Positions 1 through 8,846 are shown, counted from the stretch's first letter. The stretch is DNA of 64,000 nt from Streptococcus sanguinis (GCF_001078705.1 NZ_CDMW01000001.1:58289-122288), one strand, 5' to 3'. The notes: generated from the sequence alone by a model not told the origin. A program made the numbers and translations.

Positions 1-25
1 GTAGGTTCAAATCCTGCTCCCGCAA
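1..25 (+). tRNA. tRNA-fMet, 3' end only
   Basis: The window opens inside the T arm. The T stem GTAGG/CCTGC with loop TTCAAAT is followed by acceptor strand TCCCGCA and discriminator A. An A at position 72, which cannot pair with the usual C1, is the hallmark of the initiator tRNA, and the tail fits streptococcal tRNA-fMet. The anticodon lies outside the window, so the identity is inferred. Confidence 0.75.
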
Positions 26-30
26 TAGTT

Positions 31-103
31 GGCTCGGTAGCTCAGTTGGTAGAGCAATGGATTGAAGCTCCATGTGTCGGCGGTTCGATTCCGTCTCGCG
101 CCA
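31..103 (+). tRNA. tRNA-Phe (GAA)
   Basis: Complete cloverleaf of 73 bases: acceptor GGCTCGG, D stem GCTC/GAGC, anticodon loop TTGAAGC with anticodon GAA, T loop TTCGATT. The 3' acceptor strand reads TCGCGCC, leaving a T4/C69 mismatch. The CC of CCA coincides with paired bases 71-72, so the CCA end is not additionally encoded. Confidence 0.95.
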
Positions 104-116
104 TAATTTTATAATC

Positions 117-197
117 GGAAGGGTAGCGAAGAGGCTAAACGCGGCGGACTGTAAATCCGCTCCTTCGGGTTCGGGGGTTCGAATCCCTCCCCTTCCA
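117..197 (+). tRNA. tRNA-Tyr (GTA)
   Basis: 81-base class II tRNA with a long variable arm. Acceptor GGAAGGG pairs with CCCTTCC, the anticodon loop is CTGTAAA (anticodon GTA), and the T loop is TTCGAAT. It lies 13 bases after tRNA-Phe in the same cluster. Confidence 0.95.
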
Positions 198-205
198 TAA
201 CCTTT

Positions 206-276
206 ACGGGCATAGTTTAAAGGTAGAACTAAGGTCTCCAAAACCTTCAGTGTGGGTTCGATTCCTACTGCCCGTG
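206..276 (+). tRNA. tRNA-Trp (CCA)
   Basis: 71 bases. Acceptor ACGGGCA pairs with TGCCCGT, discriminator G, anticodon CCA in loop CTCCAAA, T loop TTCGATT. Same strand and cluster as its neighbours. Confidence 0.95.
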
Positions 277-285
277 TTTGAATAT

Positions 286-359
286 GGCGGGTGTGGTGAA
301 GTGGTTAACACACCAGATTGTGGCTCTGGCATGCGTGGGTTCGATCCCCATCACTCGCC
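286..359 (+). tRNA. tRNA-His (GTG)
   Basis: Acceptor GCGGGTG pairs with CACTCGC with one G-T pair. An extra G at 286 lies opposite discriminator C359, the G-1 identity base of tRNA-His. Anticodon GTG in loop TTGTGGC. Confidence 0.95.
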
Positions 360-372
360 TATTTAATATTAT

Positions 373-444
373 TGGGGTATAGCCAAGCGGTAAGGCAAGG
401 GACTTTGACTCCCTCATGCGTTGGTTCGAATCCAGCTACCCCAG
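373..444 (+). tRNA. tRNA-Gln (TTG)
   Basis: 72 bases. Acceptor TGGGGTA pairs with TACCCCA, discriminator G, anticodon TTG in loop CTTTGAC. The T arm carries TTCGAAT. Confidence 0.95.
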
Positions 445-456
445 TTAAAAACTTGA

Positions 457-540
457 GCCGGCGTGGCGGAATTGGCAGACGCGCTGGACTCAAAATCCAG
501 TGTCCTCACGGACGTGCCGGTTCGACCCCGGCCGCCGGTA
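457..540 (+). tRNA. tRNA-Leu (CAA)
   Basis: 84-base class II tRNA with a long variable arm (TGTCCTCACGGACG region). Acceptor GCCGGCG pairs with CGCCGGT, anticodon CAA. Last tRNA of the cluster before the terminator. Confidence 0.95.
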
Positions 541-554
541 TTGCTTAAGTTTAG

Positions 555-579
555 CGAAGCATTTTAGCTTCGTTTTTTT
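555..579 (+). terminator. Terminator of the tRNA cluster
   Basis: Stem CGAAGC/GCTTCG with loop ATTTTA followed by seven T. It closes the tRNA operon 14 bases after tRNA-Leu. Confidence 0.85.
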
Positions 580-835
580 GTCTTTTCCGTAGTATTTACT
601 TGCAAGCTAAGGCGGAAGGTTGAATTGTGATTTTGCTTGTAAATTTACACTTAACTAGTGTAATTGATAAGGGAGACTTTCATCATTAAATGGCTTATAG
701 GATCTAGAATGCTAATAAGGAGCTGCTTGGTTTGTTCCTTTTTATTCTCTGATTGAGTTTTTATTTAAGGCTTAAGAATCTAATTGTATAATTAAATATT
801 TTTTGTGAAAAGCATCTGACCTTTACTGAAAATTC
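580..835. other. Intergenic region, tRNA cluster to adcR
   Basis: No supported gene. A near match to the AdcR box (TTAACTAGTGTA at 651-662, 10 of 12 to TTAACYRGTTAA) lies here. A TATAAT at 787-792 could be a second upstream -10, but I see no good -35 for it. Confidence 0.5.
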
Positions 836-889
836 TTGACTCTTTTCTGTTTTGTGGTATAATTAACCAGTAAAGCTTTAACTGGTTAA
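836..889 (+). promoter_or_regulatory. adcR promoter with two AdcR boxes
   Basis: -35 TTGACT (836-841), 16-base spacer, -10 TATAAT (858-863). Two boxes fit the AdcR consensus TTAACYRGTTAA: 863-874 (11 of 12) and 878-889 (TTAACTGGTTAA, 12 of 12). Both sit at or just after the start of transcription, so zinc-loaded AdcR should repress its own operon. Confidence 0.85.
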
Positions 890-905
890 GATAAGGAGGG
901 AAGAA

Positions 906-1349
906 ATGACTCATTTAGCGCAGAAGGTCGATCAATTTTTAAATGAAGTTATTTTGAAGGCAGAAAATCAGCATGAGATTCTGATTGGTTCTTGCACGAG
1001 TGATGTGCCTTTAACCAATACGCAGGAGCATATTTTGATGCTTTTGTCTGAGGAATCTTTGACAAATTCTGATTTAGCAAAAAAACTGAATGTGAGTCAA
1101 GCTGCTGTGACCAAGGCTGTGAAATCTTTAGTTCGGCAAGAGATGCTGCAAGCCTTTAAAGATAAGAGAGATGCTCGGGTTACCTTTTACCGTTTGACTG
1201 ACTTAGCGCAGCCGATCGCAAAGGAACATCAACATCATCACGCACATACTTTGGAGACGTATCAAAAATTGGCAGACCAGTTTTCTGCTAGTGAACAGAC
1301 GACAATTGCGAAGTTCTTGGAAGCATTGGTGGGAGAGATTGGTAAATGA
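906..1349 (+). CDS. adcR: Zinc-responsive MarR-family repressor AdcR
   Basis: 147 residues, usual AdcR length. A MarR winged helix spans about residues 35-100 ([20 protein letters not shown] region), followed by a His-rich stretch [10 protein letters not shown] near residues 106-115 that contains family zinc ligands. It represses zinc uptake genes when zinc is sufficient, using the paired boxes upstream. ATG is preceded by AAGGAGGG. The stop overlaps the adcC start (ATGA), so the operon is translationally coupled. Confidence 0.96.
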   Translation: MTHLAQKVDQFLNEVILKAENQHEILIGSCTSDVPLTNTQEHILMLLSEESLTNSDLAKKLNVSQAAVTKAVKSLVRQEMLQAFKDKRDARVTFYRLTDLAQPIAKEHQHHHAHTLETYQKLADQFSASEQTTIAKFLEALVGEIGK

Positions 1350-2056
1350 GATATATCACAGTGGATAATCTTTCCTTTTACTATGACAAGGAGCCCGTGC
1401 TTGAGCATATTCATTATTTTCTAGACAGTGGTGAGTTTCTAACTTTGACGGGGGAAAATGGAGCTGCTAAGACGACGCTTATCAAGGCTAGTTTGGGTAT
1501 TTTGCAGCCTAAGCATGGGGAAGTGAAGATTTCCAAAACTAATGTGCGAGGCAAGAAATTGCGGATTGCCTATCTTCCTCAGCAGATTGCTAGTTTTAAT
1601 GCTGGTTTTCCTAGTACGGTGTATGAGTTTGTCAAGTCGGGACGTTATCCGCGCAAGGGTTGGTTCCGTCATTTGAATGAGCACGATGAGGAGCATATCA
1701 AGGCTAGTTTAGAGTCAGTTGGAATGTGGGAACATCGGGACAAGCGGATTGGTTCTCTTTCTGGCGGGCAAAAGCAGAGGGCTGTGATTGCTCGGATGTT
1801 TGCTTCAGATCCAGATATATTTGTCCTAGATGAGCCGACAACAGGGATGGATGCAGGCAGCAAGGATGAATTTTACAAGCTCATGCACCATAGTGCTCAT
1901 CAGCATGGAAAAGCTGTCTTGATGATTACACACGATCCGGAAGAAGTTCGTAAATATGCTGATCGCAACATTCACCTGGTCCGGAATCAGGATTCACCTT
2001 GGCGCTGCTTCAATGTGCATGAAAGTGACAGCGGACAGGAGGTAAGCCATGCTTAA
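1346..2056 (+). CDS. adcC: Zinc ABC transporter ATPase AdcC
   Basis: 236 residues, cytoplasmic ATPase that powers Zn2+ import through AdcB with AdcA. Walker A is GENGAAKTT near residue 36-44, with Ala where most ABC proteins have the second Gly (GAGKTT); signature LSGGQKQR and Walker B VLDEPT with the D-loop following are intact, and TH (H-loop) is present in MITHDPEE. Pneumococcal AdcC, as I recall it, has the same Ala, so this is a lineage feature rather than damage. Overlaps adcR by 4 bases and adcB by 8. Confidence 0.95.
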   Translation: MRYITVDNLSFYYDKEPVLEHIHYFLDSGEFLTLTGENGAAKTTLIKASLGILQPKHGEVKISKTNVRGKKLRIAYLPQQIASFNAGFPSTVYEFVKSGRYPRKGWFRHLNEHDEEHIKASLESVGMWEHRDKRIGSLSGGQKQRAVIARMFASDPDIFVLDEPTTGMDAGSKDEFYKLMHHSAHQHGKAVLMITHDPEEVRKYADRNIHLVRNQDSPWRCFNVHESDSGQEVSHA

Positions 2057-2855
2057 TCTATTTTCCTATGATTTTATGCAGCGAGCCTTTCTGGCAGTTA
2101 TTGCCATGAGCCTTTTTTCGCCGATTTTGGGAACTTTCCTTATTTTACGTCGTCAGAGCCTCATGAGTGACACGCTTAGTCACGTTTCACTGGCAGGTGT
2201 GGCCTTTGGCCTGGTTCTAGGTTTGTCACCGACCTTCACAACAGTAGTGGTGGTTATAATCGCAGCAGTCTTCTTAGAGTATCTGCGGACTATTTATAAG
2301 AATTTCATGGAAATCGGTACAGCTATTCTCATGTCAACGGGATTAGCGGTTTCCTTGATTGTTATGAGTAAGGGTAAGAGTTCAAGCTCGATGAGTTTGG
2401 ATCAGTATCTATTTGGCTCCATTGTGACTATCAGTAGGGAGCAGGTGATTTCTCTCTTTGTCATTGCTGCTGTGGTGCTTGTCTTGACTTTCCTCTTCAT
2501 TCGGCCTATGTATATCTTGACCTTTGATGAGGATACGGCCTTTGTGGATGGGCTGCCTGTGCGGACTATGTCTATTCTCTTTAATATTGTGACGGGTATT
2601 GCGATTGCCCTCATGATTCCAGCTGCGGGAGCCTTGCTGGTCTCGACCATTATGGTCCTGCCGGCCAGTATTGCCCTGCGGATTGGGAAAAATTTCAAGT
2701 CGGTTATTTTGCTGGCAAATGTCATCGGCTTCTTTGGTATGATTGCCGGACTTTATATTTCTTACTATGCAGAAACGCCAGCAAGCGCCAGCATTACGAT
2801 TATCTTCGTCAGCTTGTTCTTGCTGGTCAATCTGGTCAAAAAATTTATAAAATAG
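2049..2855 (+). CDS. adcB: Zinc ABC transporter permease AdcB
   Basis: 268-residue ABC-3 family permease (ZnuB/TroC type) with about eight hydrophobic segments and the conserved loop around residues 32-42 ([18 protein letters not shown]) typical of metal permeases. Forms the membrane channel of the AdcABC importer. Starts inside the adcC end and is followed after 9 bases by adcA. Confidence 0.95.
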   Translation: MLNLFSYDFMQRAFLAVIAMSLFSPILGTFLILRRQSLMSDTLSHVSLAGVAFGLVLGLSPTFTTVVVVIIAAVFLEYLRTIYKNFMEIGTAILMSTGLAVSLIVMSKGKSSSSMSLDQYLFGSIVTISREQVISLFVIAAVVLVLTFLFIRPMYILTFDEDTAFVDGLPVRTMSILFNIVTGIAIALMIPAAGALLVSTIMVLPASIALRIGKNFKSVILLANVIGFFGMIAGLYISYYAETPASASITIIFVSLFLLVNLVKKFIK

Positions 2856-2864
2856 GAGCAGAAA

Positions 2865-4367
2865 ATGAAAAAAATTAGCTTACTATTAGCAGGTTTACTG
2901 AGTATTTTCTTAGTAGCTTGTTCCAATCAAAAAAATGCAGATGGCAAGCTCAATATTGTCACGACTTTTTATCCGGTTTATGAGTTTACTAAGCAGGTGG
3001 CTGGGGATGAGGCCAATGTTGATCTTCTAATCGGTGCTGGAACAGAGCCACATGATTATGAACCTTCTGCAAAGGCAGTTGCGAAGATTCAGGATGCAGA
3101 TGCCTTTGTCTATGAAAATGAAAACATGGAGACTTGGGTTCCAGATCTGCTAAAAAACTTGAAAAATAAGGAAGAAACGGTTATCAAAGCAACAGGAGAC
3201 ATGCTCTTGCTGCCTGGTGGCGAAGAGGAAGAAGACCACGACCATGGGGAAGAGGGGCATCATCATGCCTATGATCCCCATGTCTGGCTATCTCCGAAGC
3301 GGGCTATTAAAATGGTGGAGCACATCCGTGATAGCCTGAGCAAGTCTTATCCTGACAAGAAAGCTGCTTTTGAGAAAAATGCAGCGGCTTATATCAAGAA
3401 GCTGGAAGCCTTGGACAAGGAATATGAAGATGGTTTGGCGAATGCCAAGCAAAAGAGCTTTGTCACTCAGCACGCAGCCTTTAACTATCTGGCATTGGAC
3501 TATGGCTTGAAGCAGGTGCCAATTTCTGGACTTTCACCAGATAGCGAGCCATCCGCTTCACGCTTGGCTGAATTGACCGAGTATATCAAGAAAAATAAAA
3601 TCAAGTATATCTACTTTGAAGAGAATGCCTCTCAGGCTTTGGCTTCTACTCTGGCTAAGGAAACAGGGGTAGAACTAGATGTCTTGAATCCGCTGGAAAG
3701 CTTGACTGAAGAGCAGACCAAGGATGGGGCAGACTATATTTCTATCATGCAGGCCAATCTAAAGGCTCTCAAGAAGACAACTGACCAAGAGGGAGCAGAG
3801 ATTGCAGCCGAGAAAGAAGAAGACGATAAGACAGTCCAAAACGGCTACTTTGAAGACAGTGCTGTCAAGGATCGGACCTTGTCTGACTATGCTGGCGAGT
3901 GGCAGTCTGTTTACCCTTATCTGAAGGACGGGACCTTGGACCAAGTCTTTGACTACAAGGCTAAGCTGACTGGAAAAATGACGGCAGCTGAATACAAGGA
4001 CTACTATGACAAGGGCTACAAGACGGATGTTTCCAATATCAATATCACAGATAAGACTATGGAATTTGTGGTAGATGGAAAATCCCAGAAATATACGTAT
4101 AAATACGTTGGTAAGCATACTCTGACTTACTCTAAGGGAAATCGCGGAGTTCGCTTTATGTTTGAAGCAACAGACGAGGATGCCGGAGAGTACAAGTATG
4201 TTCAGTTTAGCGACCACAACATTGCACCAACTAAGGCAGCTCATTTCCACATCTTCTATGGCGGCGAAAGCCAGGAAGCACTCTTTGATGAACTGGAAAA
4301 CTGGCCAACCTACTATCCAAGTAAATTGACCGGTCAAGAAATTGCCCAAGAAATGCTGGCGCACTAA
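2865..4367 (+). CDS. adcA: Zinc-binding lipoprotein AdcA with C-terminal ZinT domain
   Basis: 500 residues. Lipobox LVAC within the first 20 residues anchors it to the membrane. Residues about 25-310 are a cluster A-I ZnuA-like binding protein with an acidic His loop (EEEDHDHGEEGHHH, near 125-140) followed by DPHVWLSP. Residues about 315-500 match the ZinT metal-binding domain (DGTLDQVFDYKAKLTGKMTA, AHFHIFYGG). This two-domain form is usual for streptococcal AdcA; the ZinT part helps recruit zinc. Last gene of adcRCBA, preceded by AGGAG. Confidence 0.95.
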   Translation: MKKISLLLAGLLSIFLVACSNQKNADGKLNIVTTFYPVYEFTKQVAGDEANVDLLIGAGTEPHDYEPSAKAVAKIQDADAFVYENENMETWVPDLLKNLKNKEETVIKATGDMLLLPGGEEEEDHDHGEEGHHHAYDPHVWLSPKRAIKMVEHIRDSLSKSYPDKKAAFEKNAAAYIKKLEALDKEYEDGLANAKQKSFVTQHAAFNYLALDYGLKQVPISGLSPDSEPSASRLAELTEYIKKNKIKYIYFEENASQALASTLAKETGVELDVLNPLESLTEEQTKDGADYISIMQANLKALKKTTDQEGAEIAAEKEEDDKTVQNGYFEDSAVKDRTLSDYAGEWQSVYPYLKDGTLDQVFDYKAKLTGKMTAAEYKDYYDKGYKTDVSNINITDKTMEFVVDGKSQKYTYKYVGKHTLTYSKGNRGVRFMFEATDEDAGEYKYVQFSDHNIAPTKAAHFHIFYGGESQEALFDELENWPTYYPSKLTGQEIAQEMLAH

Positions 4368-4381
4368 TATAAATAAAGTAA

Positions 4382-4410
4382 GAAGACGGGATTATCCCGC
4401 CTTCTTTTTT
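4382..4410 (+). terminator. adc operon terminator
   Basis: Stem GAAGACGGGA/TCCCGCCTTC with one mismatch, 3-base loop, six T. It lies 15 bases after adcA. Confidence 0.85.
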
Positions 4411-4438
4411 ACATTTTGAAAATTAGCGATAAAAATAC

Positions 4439-4492
4439 TTGACAAATTACGATTACAAATGTAAACTAATAAAGTATTGAATTACAAATGTA
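4439..4492 (+). promoter_or_regulatory. cop promoter with two CopY operators
   Basis: -35 TTGACA (4439-4444), 17-base spacer, -10 TAAACT (4462-4467). Two identical cop boxes TACAAATGTA at 4454-4463 and 4483-4492 fit the CopY operator TACAnnTGTA, 29 bases apart. The first overlaps the -10, so apo/Zn-CopY binding would block transcription until copper releases it. Confidence 0.9.
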
Positions 4493-4514
4493 AATAACAA
4501 GGAAGTGCTAAACA

Positions 4515-4958
4515 ATGGAACAGCAAAATATTAGCCAAGCTGAATGGCAAGTCATGCGTGTGTTGTGGGCTTATCCACATAGCCGTAGTACAGAGATTAT
4601 AGCGCGTTTGGAAGCAGACTTCTCATGGAAGCCCGCAACCATCAAGACCCTTTTGAATCGTCTGAAGACCAAAGAATTTATCGCTATGGAAAAAATCGAG
4701 GGCAAGTTTTACTATGATGCTCGAATTTTAGAAGCGGACCATTTGGAAAGTACTTGGCAGGCTCTTTTTGACAATATCTGTAACACTAAACACGGAGAAC
4801 TTTTGATTTCGATGATTGAGAGAAGTCAGTTCAGCCAAGGAGATTTGCAACTGCTTAGTCAGGCTATTGATAAGAAAAGGGCTTCAGCTCCGTTAGAAAT
4901 CAAATGTCACTGTCCGCAAGGTCAGTGTCGTTGCGGGCACGGAAAGGAGGAGCATTGA
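4515..4958 (+). CDS. copY: Copper-responsive repressor CopY
   Basis: 147 residues. N-terminal BlaI/MecI-type winged helix (AEWQVMRVLW; WKPATIKTLLNRL near residues 38-50). The C terminus carries the CxCx4CxC metal motif (CHCPQGQCRC, about residues 132-141), which exchanges Zn for Cu(I) and releases the operator. Controls copYAZ from the two boxes just upstream. Stop overlaps the copA start (TGATG). Confidence 0.95.
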   Translation: MEQQNISQAEWQVMRVLWAYPHSRSTEIIARLEADFSWKPATIKTLLNRLKTKEFIAMEKIEGKFYYDARILEADHLESTWQALFDNICNTKHGELLISMIERSQFSQGDLQLLSQAIDKKRASAPLEIKCHCPQGQCRCGHGKEEH

Positions 4959-7219
4959 TGAGCGAGAAGAAAGAATACAAACTCTCAGGAATGACCTGTG
5001 CATCTTGTGCTATGACAGTTGAGATGGCGGTCAAGGACTTAGAAACGGTCAAGGACGTCAGTGTCAATCTGGCAACAGAACGTCTCAGTTTGGTTCCTAA
5101 GGAGGGATTTGACAGCCAGCAAGTGCTGGATGCAGTAGCCGAGGCTGGTTATCAGGCGGAAGAAAAAGGAAAAGACCGACTGTCCCATGTAAGCGAAGAG
5201 GCTACAATGAAAGCGAAGGAATTGGAAAGGAAAAAGCAAGAATTACTGATTCTTTTACTTACGTCTCTGCCTTTACTTTATATCTCTATGGGAAGTATGA
5301 TTGGTCTTCCCTTGCCTAGTTTCTTGAACCATATGGCGCATCCCTTGGTCTTCGTTCTGTCACAACTTCTTTTGACTCTGCCTGCTGTGTGGATTGGGCG
5401 TGGCTTCTATCAGAGAGGATTTCGCAATCTTATCAAGCAACATCCCAATATGGATAGTTTGATTGCGGTGGGGACCGGCGCAGCATTTTTTTACAGCCTC
5501 TACTCGGTCGGTCAGGTTTTTCTAGGCTATCATGCCTTTGTTCATCAGCTCTATTTTGAGTCGGTTGCAGTGATTATTGCCTTGGTTCTTCTGGGGAAAT
5601 ATCTGGAAAGTTCAGCTAAAGGGAGAACGTCTCAGGCAATTCAGTCTCTGCTTGAGCTAGTGCCTAGTCAGGCGACAGTGATTCGTTATGGTGAAGCTGT
5701 GACCATTGATACGGAGGATATCCGAGTTGGAGACATTATCCGTATCAAGCCAGGGGAGCGTATGCCGGTAGACGGCCTTGTGACGGAAGGTCAGACCTTT
5801 GTGGATGAGTCCATGATGACTGGTGAAAGTGTCCCGATTGAAAAGAAGGTCGGCGATACCATTACCAGTGCAACAATCAATCAAAATGGTAGTATTGACT
5901 ACCAAGCAACTAGGGTAGGATCGGATACGACCTTAGCCCAGATTGTTAGATTGGTGGAGGAAGCGCAGGGGTCTAAGGCGCCAATAGCGGCTTTGGCCGA
6001 TAAGATTTCGCTTTATTTTGTCCCAATCGTGCTGAGCTTGGCTGCTTTGTCTGCGCTGGGCTGGTATGTTCTAGCTGGTGAGAGCCTTGGCTTTTCTCTG
6101 TCAATCTTTATCGCAGTTCTGGTCATTGCCTGCCCTTGTGCGCTGGGATTAGCCACTCCGACAGCCATTATGGTTGGGACTGGTAAAGGGGCTGAAAATG
6201 GAATTCTGATTAAGTCTGGACAAGCTTTGGAAGCAGCTTATCAACTGGATACTATTGTTCTTGATAAGACGGGGACGATTACGGTTGGTAAGCCCAGTCT
6301 GACAGATCTGCTGCCCTTGAGTGATTTGAATCGGTCCGACTTGTTGCGGTTAATAGCCAGTGCTGAGCAGCATTCTGAGCATCCTTTGGCTCAGGCTATC
6401 TTGGAAGCAGCTGAAGAGGAGGAGCTTGGCTTGCTACCTGTCAGTCATTTTGAGGCCATTGTTGGCCGAGGCTTGGCTGCTCAGGTTGAGGGTAGACAGC
6501 TTCTGGTGGGAAATGAGTCATTGATGGAAGAAGAGCACATTGATAGCAGTGCCTTTCAAGGGCAGTTGTTGGAGCTTTCCCAAGAAGGGAAGACAGCCAT
6601 GTTTGTCGCAGTAGATGGACAGCTGGCTGGTATTTTAGCGGTAGCAGATGAGATGAAATCCAGCAGCCTGTCGGCTGTACAAGAGCTCCAGTCTATGGGG
6701 CTGGAAGTTATCATGCTGACAGGAGATCGTGAAGAAACAGCGACAGCTATTGCTCAGAAAGCTGGAATCCAAAAAGTTATCGCAGGTGTATTGCCAGATG
6801 GTAAGGCAACTGCTATCAAGAACTTGCAGGAAGCTGGTAAAAAACTGGCCATGGTCGGAGACGGTATCAATGATGCGCCGGCTCTGGTTCAGGCAGATGT
6901 GGGAATTGCCATCGGATCAGGCGCTGATGTAGCTATTGAGTCGGCAGATGTAGTGCTCATGCATAGTGATTTGCAGGATGTGGTCAAGGCTATCAAGCTC
7001 AGTCAGGCGACCATTCGTAACATCAAGGAAAATCTTTTCTGGGCCTTTGCCTATAATACACTGGGCATCCCGATTGCTATGGGGCTTCTGCATCTTTTTG
7101 GCGGTCCCTTGCTCAATCCTATGCTGGCTGGTCTGGCCATGAGCTTAAGCTCAGTGTCAGTTGTGGCAAATGCTCTGCGTCTAGGACGCTTTAAAATGAA
7201 GAAATATACGGAGGAATGA
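4958..7219 (+). CDS. copA: Copper-exporting P1B-type ATPase CopA
   Basis: 753 residues from the ATG at 4958, chosen because AAAGGAGG precedes it and it overlaps the copY stop; a longer in-frame reading inside copY has no such signal. Order: HMA domain with GMTCASC (Cys 14 and 17), membrane helices, TGES actuator loop near 288, CPC ion-site helix at 392-394, phosphorylation DKTGT at 436, SEHPLA, and GDGINDAP near 634. Pumps Cu(I) out of the cytoplasm. Confidence 0.96.
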   Translation: MSEKKEYKLSGMTCASCAMTVEMAVKDLETVKDVSVNLATERLSLVPKEGFDSQQVLDAVAEAGYQAEEKGKDRLSHVSEEATMKAKELERKKQELLILLLTSLPLLYISMGSMIGLPLPSFLNHMAHPLVFVLSQLLLTLPAVWIGRGFYQRGFRNLIKQHPNMDSLIAVGTGAAFFYSLYSVGQVFLGYHAFVHQLYFESVAVIIALVLLGKYLESSAKGRTSQAIQSLLELVPSQATVIRYGEAVTIDTEDIRVGDIIRIKPGERMPVDGLVTEGQTFVDESMMTGESVPIEKKVGDTITSATINQNGSIDYQATRVGSDTTLAQIVRLVEEAQGSKAPIAALADKISLYFVPIVLSLAALSALGWYVLAGESLGFSLSIFIAVLVIACPCALGLATPTAIMVGTGKGAENGILIKSGQALEAAYQLDTIVLDKTGTITVGKPSLTDLLPLSDLNRSDLLRLIASAEQHSEHPLAQAILEAAEEEELGLLPVSHFEAIVGRGLAAQVEGRQLLVGNESLMEEEHIDSSAFQGQLLELSQEGKTAMFVAVDGQLAGILAVADEMKSSSLSAVQELQSMGLEVIMLTGDREETATAIAQKAGIQKVIAGVLPDGKATAIKNLQEAGKKLAMVGDGINDAPALVQADVGIAIGSGADVAIESADVVLMHSDLQDVVKAIKLSQATIRNIKENLFWAFAYNTLGIPIAMGLLHLFGGPLLNPMLAGLAMSLSSVSVVANALRLGRFKMKKYTEE

Positions 7220-7223
7220 ATCT

Positions 7224-7442
7224 ATGAAACAAACAGTCCAATTAGAAAACTTATCTTGTCAAAACTGTGTCAAACACGTCACCCAGCATTTCCTGTCTAT
7301 GGAGGGGGTGTCAGATGTGGCGGTAAATCTAGAACAGCAGACAGCCCAAGTCACGACTGATAAGCCTTATGGTGCATCAGATTATGAAGCTGCTTTGGCA
7401 AAAACAATCTACAGGGTTCTGGATGTGGCAGAAGCTGAATGA
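7224..7442 (+). CDS. copZ: Copper chaperone CopZ
   Basis: 72-residue single HMA domain with the metal site SCQNC near residues 11-15. It carries Cu(I) to CopY and CopA in the cytoplasm. Starts 4 bases after copA, third gene of the operon. No clear terminator follows; a new promoter appears 45 bases downstream. Confidence 0.93.
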   Translation: MKQTVQLENLSCQNCVKHVTQHFLSMEGVSDVAVNLEQQTAQVTTDKPYGASDYEAALAKTIYRVLDVAEAE

Positions 7443-7486
7443 ATAAAATCAGTAGCTTTGCGCCTGCCCACTTGCTAGAATTCTTC

Positions 7487-7515
7487 TTGTAAAAAGCGAT
7501 AAAATAATCTATAAT
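7487..7515 (+). promoter_or_regulatory. Promoter of the lipoprotein gene
   Basis: -35 TTGTAA (7487-7492), 17-base spacer, -10 TATAAT (7510-7515). It suggests that the lipoprotein at 7561 is transcribed apart from the cop operon. Confidence 0.7.
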
Positions 7516-7560
7516 GTTACTAATCACATGTTTTATCTTACCGTGAGAAAGAGGAGAAAA

Positions 7561-8130
7561 ATGAAGAAAAAAGCTTTACCTTTTTTACTAGCAGGAGCTG
7601 CTTTATTAGCTATGACAGCTTGCTCGAATGGCAGTGCTACGAATCAATCAGAGACGCCTACTAGCAGTACGGGCTCGGTAACAAGTTCTGTGGAGCAGGT
7701 ATCCAGTCAATCAACTGCGGCAGCATCTTCAACGGCTAGCAGCGCTAGCTCAGAGAGTACGAGCACAGAAAAAACCAAGGAAAAGAAAGACGCGATGGAC
7801 ATTTCAGCACTTGCAAATGGTAATTATGCCAGCGTTAAAGGAACCTGGCAGGATGCTTCTGGCAACCAGCTTGTTTTTGATGACAAGGGTTTGGTTTCAA
7901 GTGTTTATGAATTGTACGGAGCTTCTCTGACAGACTATGGCACTGCTGCTGGCGGTGTCTACGGCGGAGAAAGCGGAGGTTTTCTGATTGAGTTTCTTCC
8001 TAAGGGAGTTAAGGTCGCAGACAAGGAAAACTTTACAGACAACTCAGATGCCAGTCAAGACAGAATCTGGACAGGAGTTGGCCTGAATAGCTTTGACGAG
8101 CAAGGCAGCTTCTATTATCGGGTAGATTAA
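7561..8130 (+). CDS. Lipoprotein with DUF6287-like C-terminal domain
   Basis: 189 residues from ATG 7561 (preceded by GAGGAG). Signal peptide ends in lipobox MTAC at about residues 17-20. Then a low-complexity Ser/Thr linker to about residue 75, and a small folded domain starting MDISALANGNYASVKGTW that resembles the streptococcal DUF6287 family; this assignment is from memory. Exported and membrane-tethered; function unknown. It follows the copper operon but has its own promoter, so a role in copper is not shown. Confidence 0.8.
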   Translation: MKKKALPFLLAGAALLAMTACSNGSATNQSETPTSSTGSVTSSVEQVSSQSTAAASSTASSASSESTSTEKTKEKKDAMDISALANGNYASVKGTWQDASGNQLVFDDKGLVSSVYELYGASLTDYGTAAGGVYGGESGGFLIEFLPKGVKVADKENFTDNSDASQDRIWTGVGLNSFDEQGSFYYRVD

Positions 8131-8172
8131 ACGAAGCTTGGCTTTTGGTGTTAAAATCTATATAGTTGATGA

Positions 8173-8198
8173 GAGCAGAAAAACATCTGCTCTTTTTT
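8173..8198 (+). terminator. Terminator after the lipoprotein gene
   Basis: Stem GAGCAGA/TCTGCTC, loop AAAACA, six T. Confidence 0.8.
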
Positions 8199-8225
8199 CT
8201 TTTGTAAAGTAAGAAATTTTACTGA

Positions 8226-8253
8226 CAAAAAAAGCCTGCCTAAATTAGGCAGG
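8226..8253 (-). terminator. Terminator of tetR gene 1 (minus strand)
   Basis: Stem CCTGCCTA/TAGGCAGG with a 3-base loop. Seven A on the plus strand at its left give a T tract for minus-strand transcripts leaving the gene at 8274-8846. Confidence 0.75.
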
Positions 8254-8273
8254 TTTTATAGCTTTTAGTTGAA

Positions 8274-8846
8274 TTAGGACTCACTATGAGGTGTTATAAA
8301 CTGATCCATAGGAGTTGAAATCACATTTAGGAAGAGCTTGGCGAAATCCTCTGCAGGCATAGGATCTTCTTTGATAATCCAAATTTCAATGAGGGAGTTA
8401 ATCCATCTAACAACAATTTCCGTAGCCATTTCTTTTGGAATTCCCAATTTCTTAGAGTCAATTTCTAAATTTTGCACGACCCACTGAGTGAAGAAGGTAG
8501 ATAGATAGTCACTCCAGAAAGGATCGATAGCTGTAGTGTAGAGCACCCTCATCCATTTCCTATGTTCATAGAGGGTAGGGATCATATGTTGGGCAAAGAA
8601 ACAGAATGGATTTTCTCCATTTCCTTCTTCGTAGCTTTCATACAGGGGCAAAAACGGAGTCATAATTGTCTGACGGATGTATTGGATAATGTCTTCAACA
8701 TTACTAAAATGCTTTTTATAGATAGCCTGGCGCGATAGACCGGCTTGTTTAGCAATCTCTGAAAAAGTAAAATAAGACTTTTCAGGATTTTGCTCTGCCA
8801 GCTCAATTAAGGCATTGACGACTTTGTCTCGAGTATCTTGGGGCAT
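8274..8846 (-). CDS. TetR/AcrR-family regulator 1
   Basis: 190 residues. The N-terminal helix-turn-helix is TFSEIAKQAGLSRQAIYKKHF at about residues 22-42; the rest is an all-helical ligand/dimer domain. Strongly similar throughout to the next gene on the same strand (9052-9654), for example the shared stretches SRQAIYK, KLGIP and a common tail arrangement, so the two are a tandem duplicate. Neither has an obvious ligand or dedicated target gene. Confidence 0.88.
   Translation of the reverse strand: MPQDTRDKVVNALIELAEQNPEKSYFTFSEIAKQAGLSRQAIYKKHFSNVEDIIQYIRQTIMTPFLPLYESYEEGNGENPFCFFAQHMIPTLYEHRKWMRVLYTTAIDPFWSDYLSTFFTQWVVQNLEIDSKKLGIPKEMATEIVVRWINSLIEIWIIKEDPMPAEDFAKLFLNVISTPMDQFITPHSES

Noticed and set aside
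31-103. Damaged tRNA-Phe because of the T4/C69 acceptor mismatch
   Set aside because: All other helices and the anticodon are intact, and I recall the same mismatch in other streptococcal tRNA-Phe genes.
318-548. Open frame of 76 codons across the tRNA-His, tRNA-Gln and tRNA-Leu genes
   Set aside because: It only reads through three tRNA genes and has no ribosome-binding site.
3759-4364. 201-codon minus-strand frame inside adcA
   Set aside because: Shadow of the ZinT domain coding sequence, without a promoter or ribosome-binding site.
4904-4957. Longer N terminus for CopA
   Set aside because: The extension lies inside copY without its own ribosome-binding site; ATG 4958 has AAAGGAGG and gives the usual HMA start.
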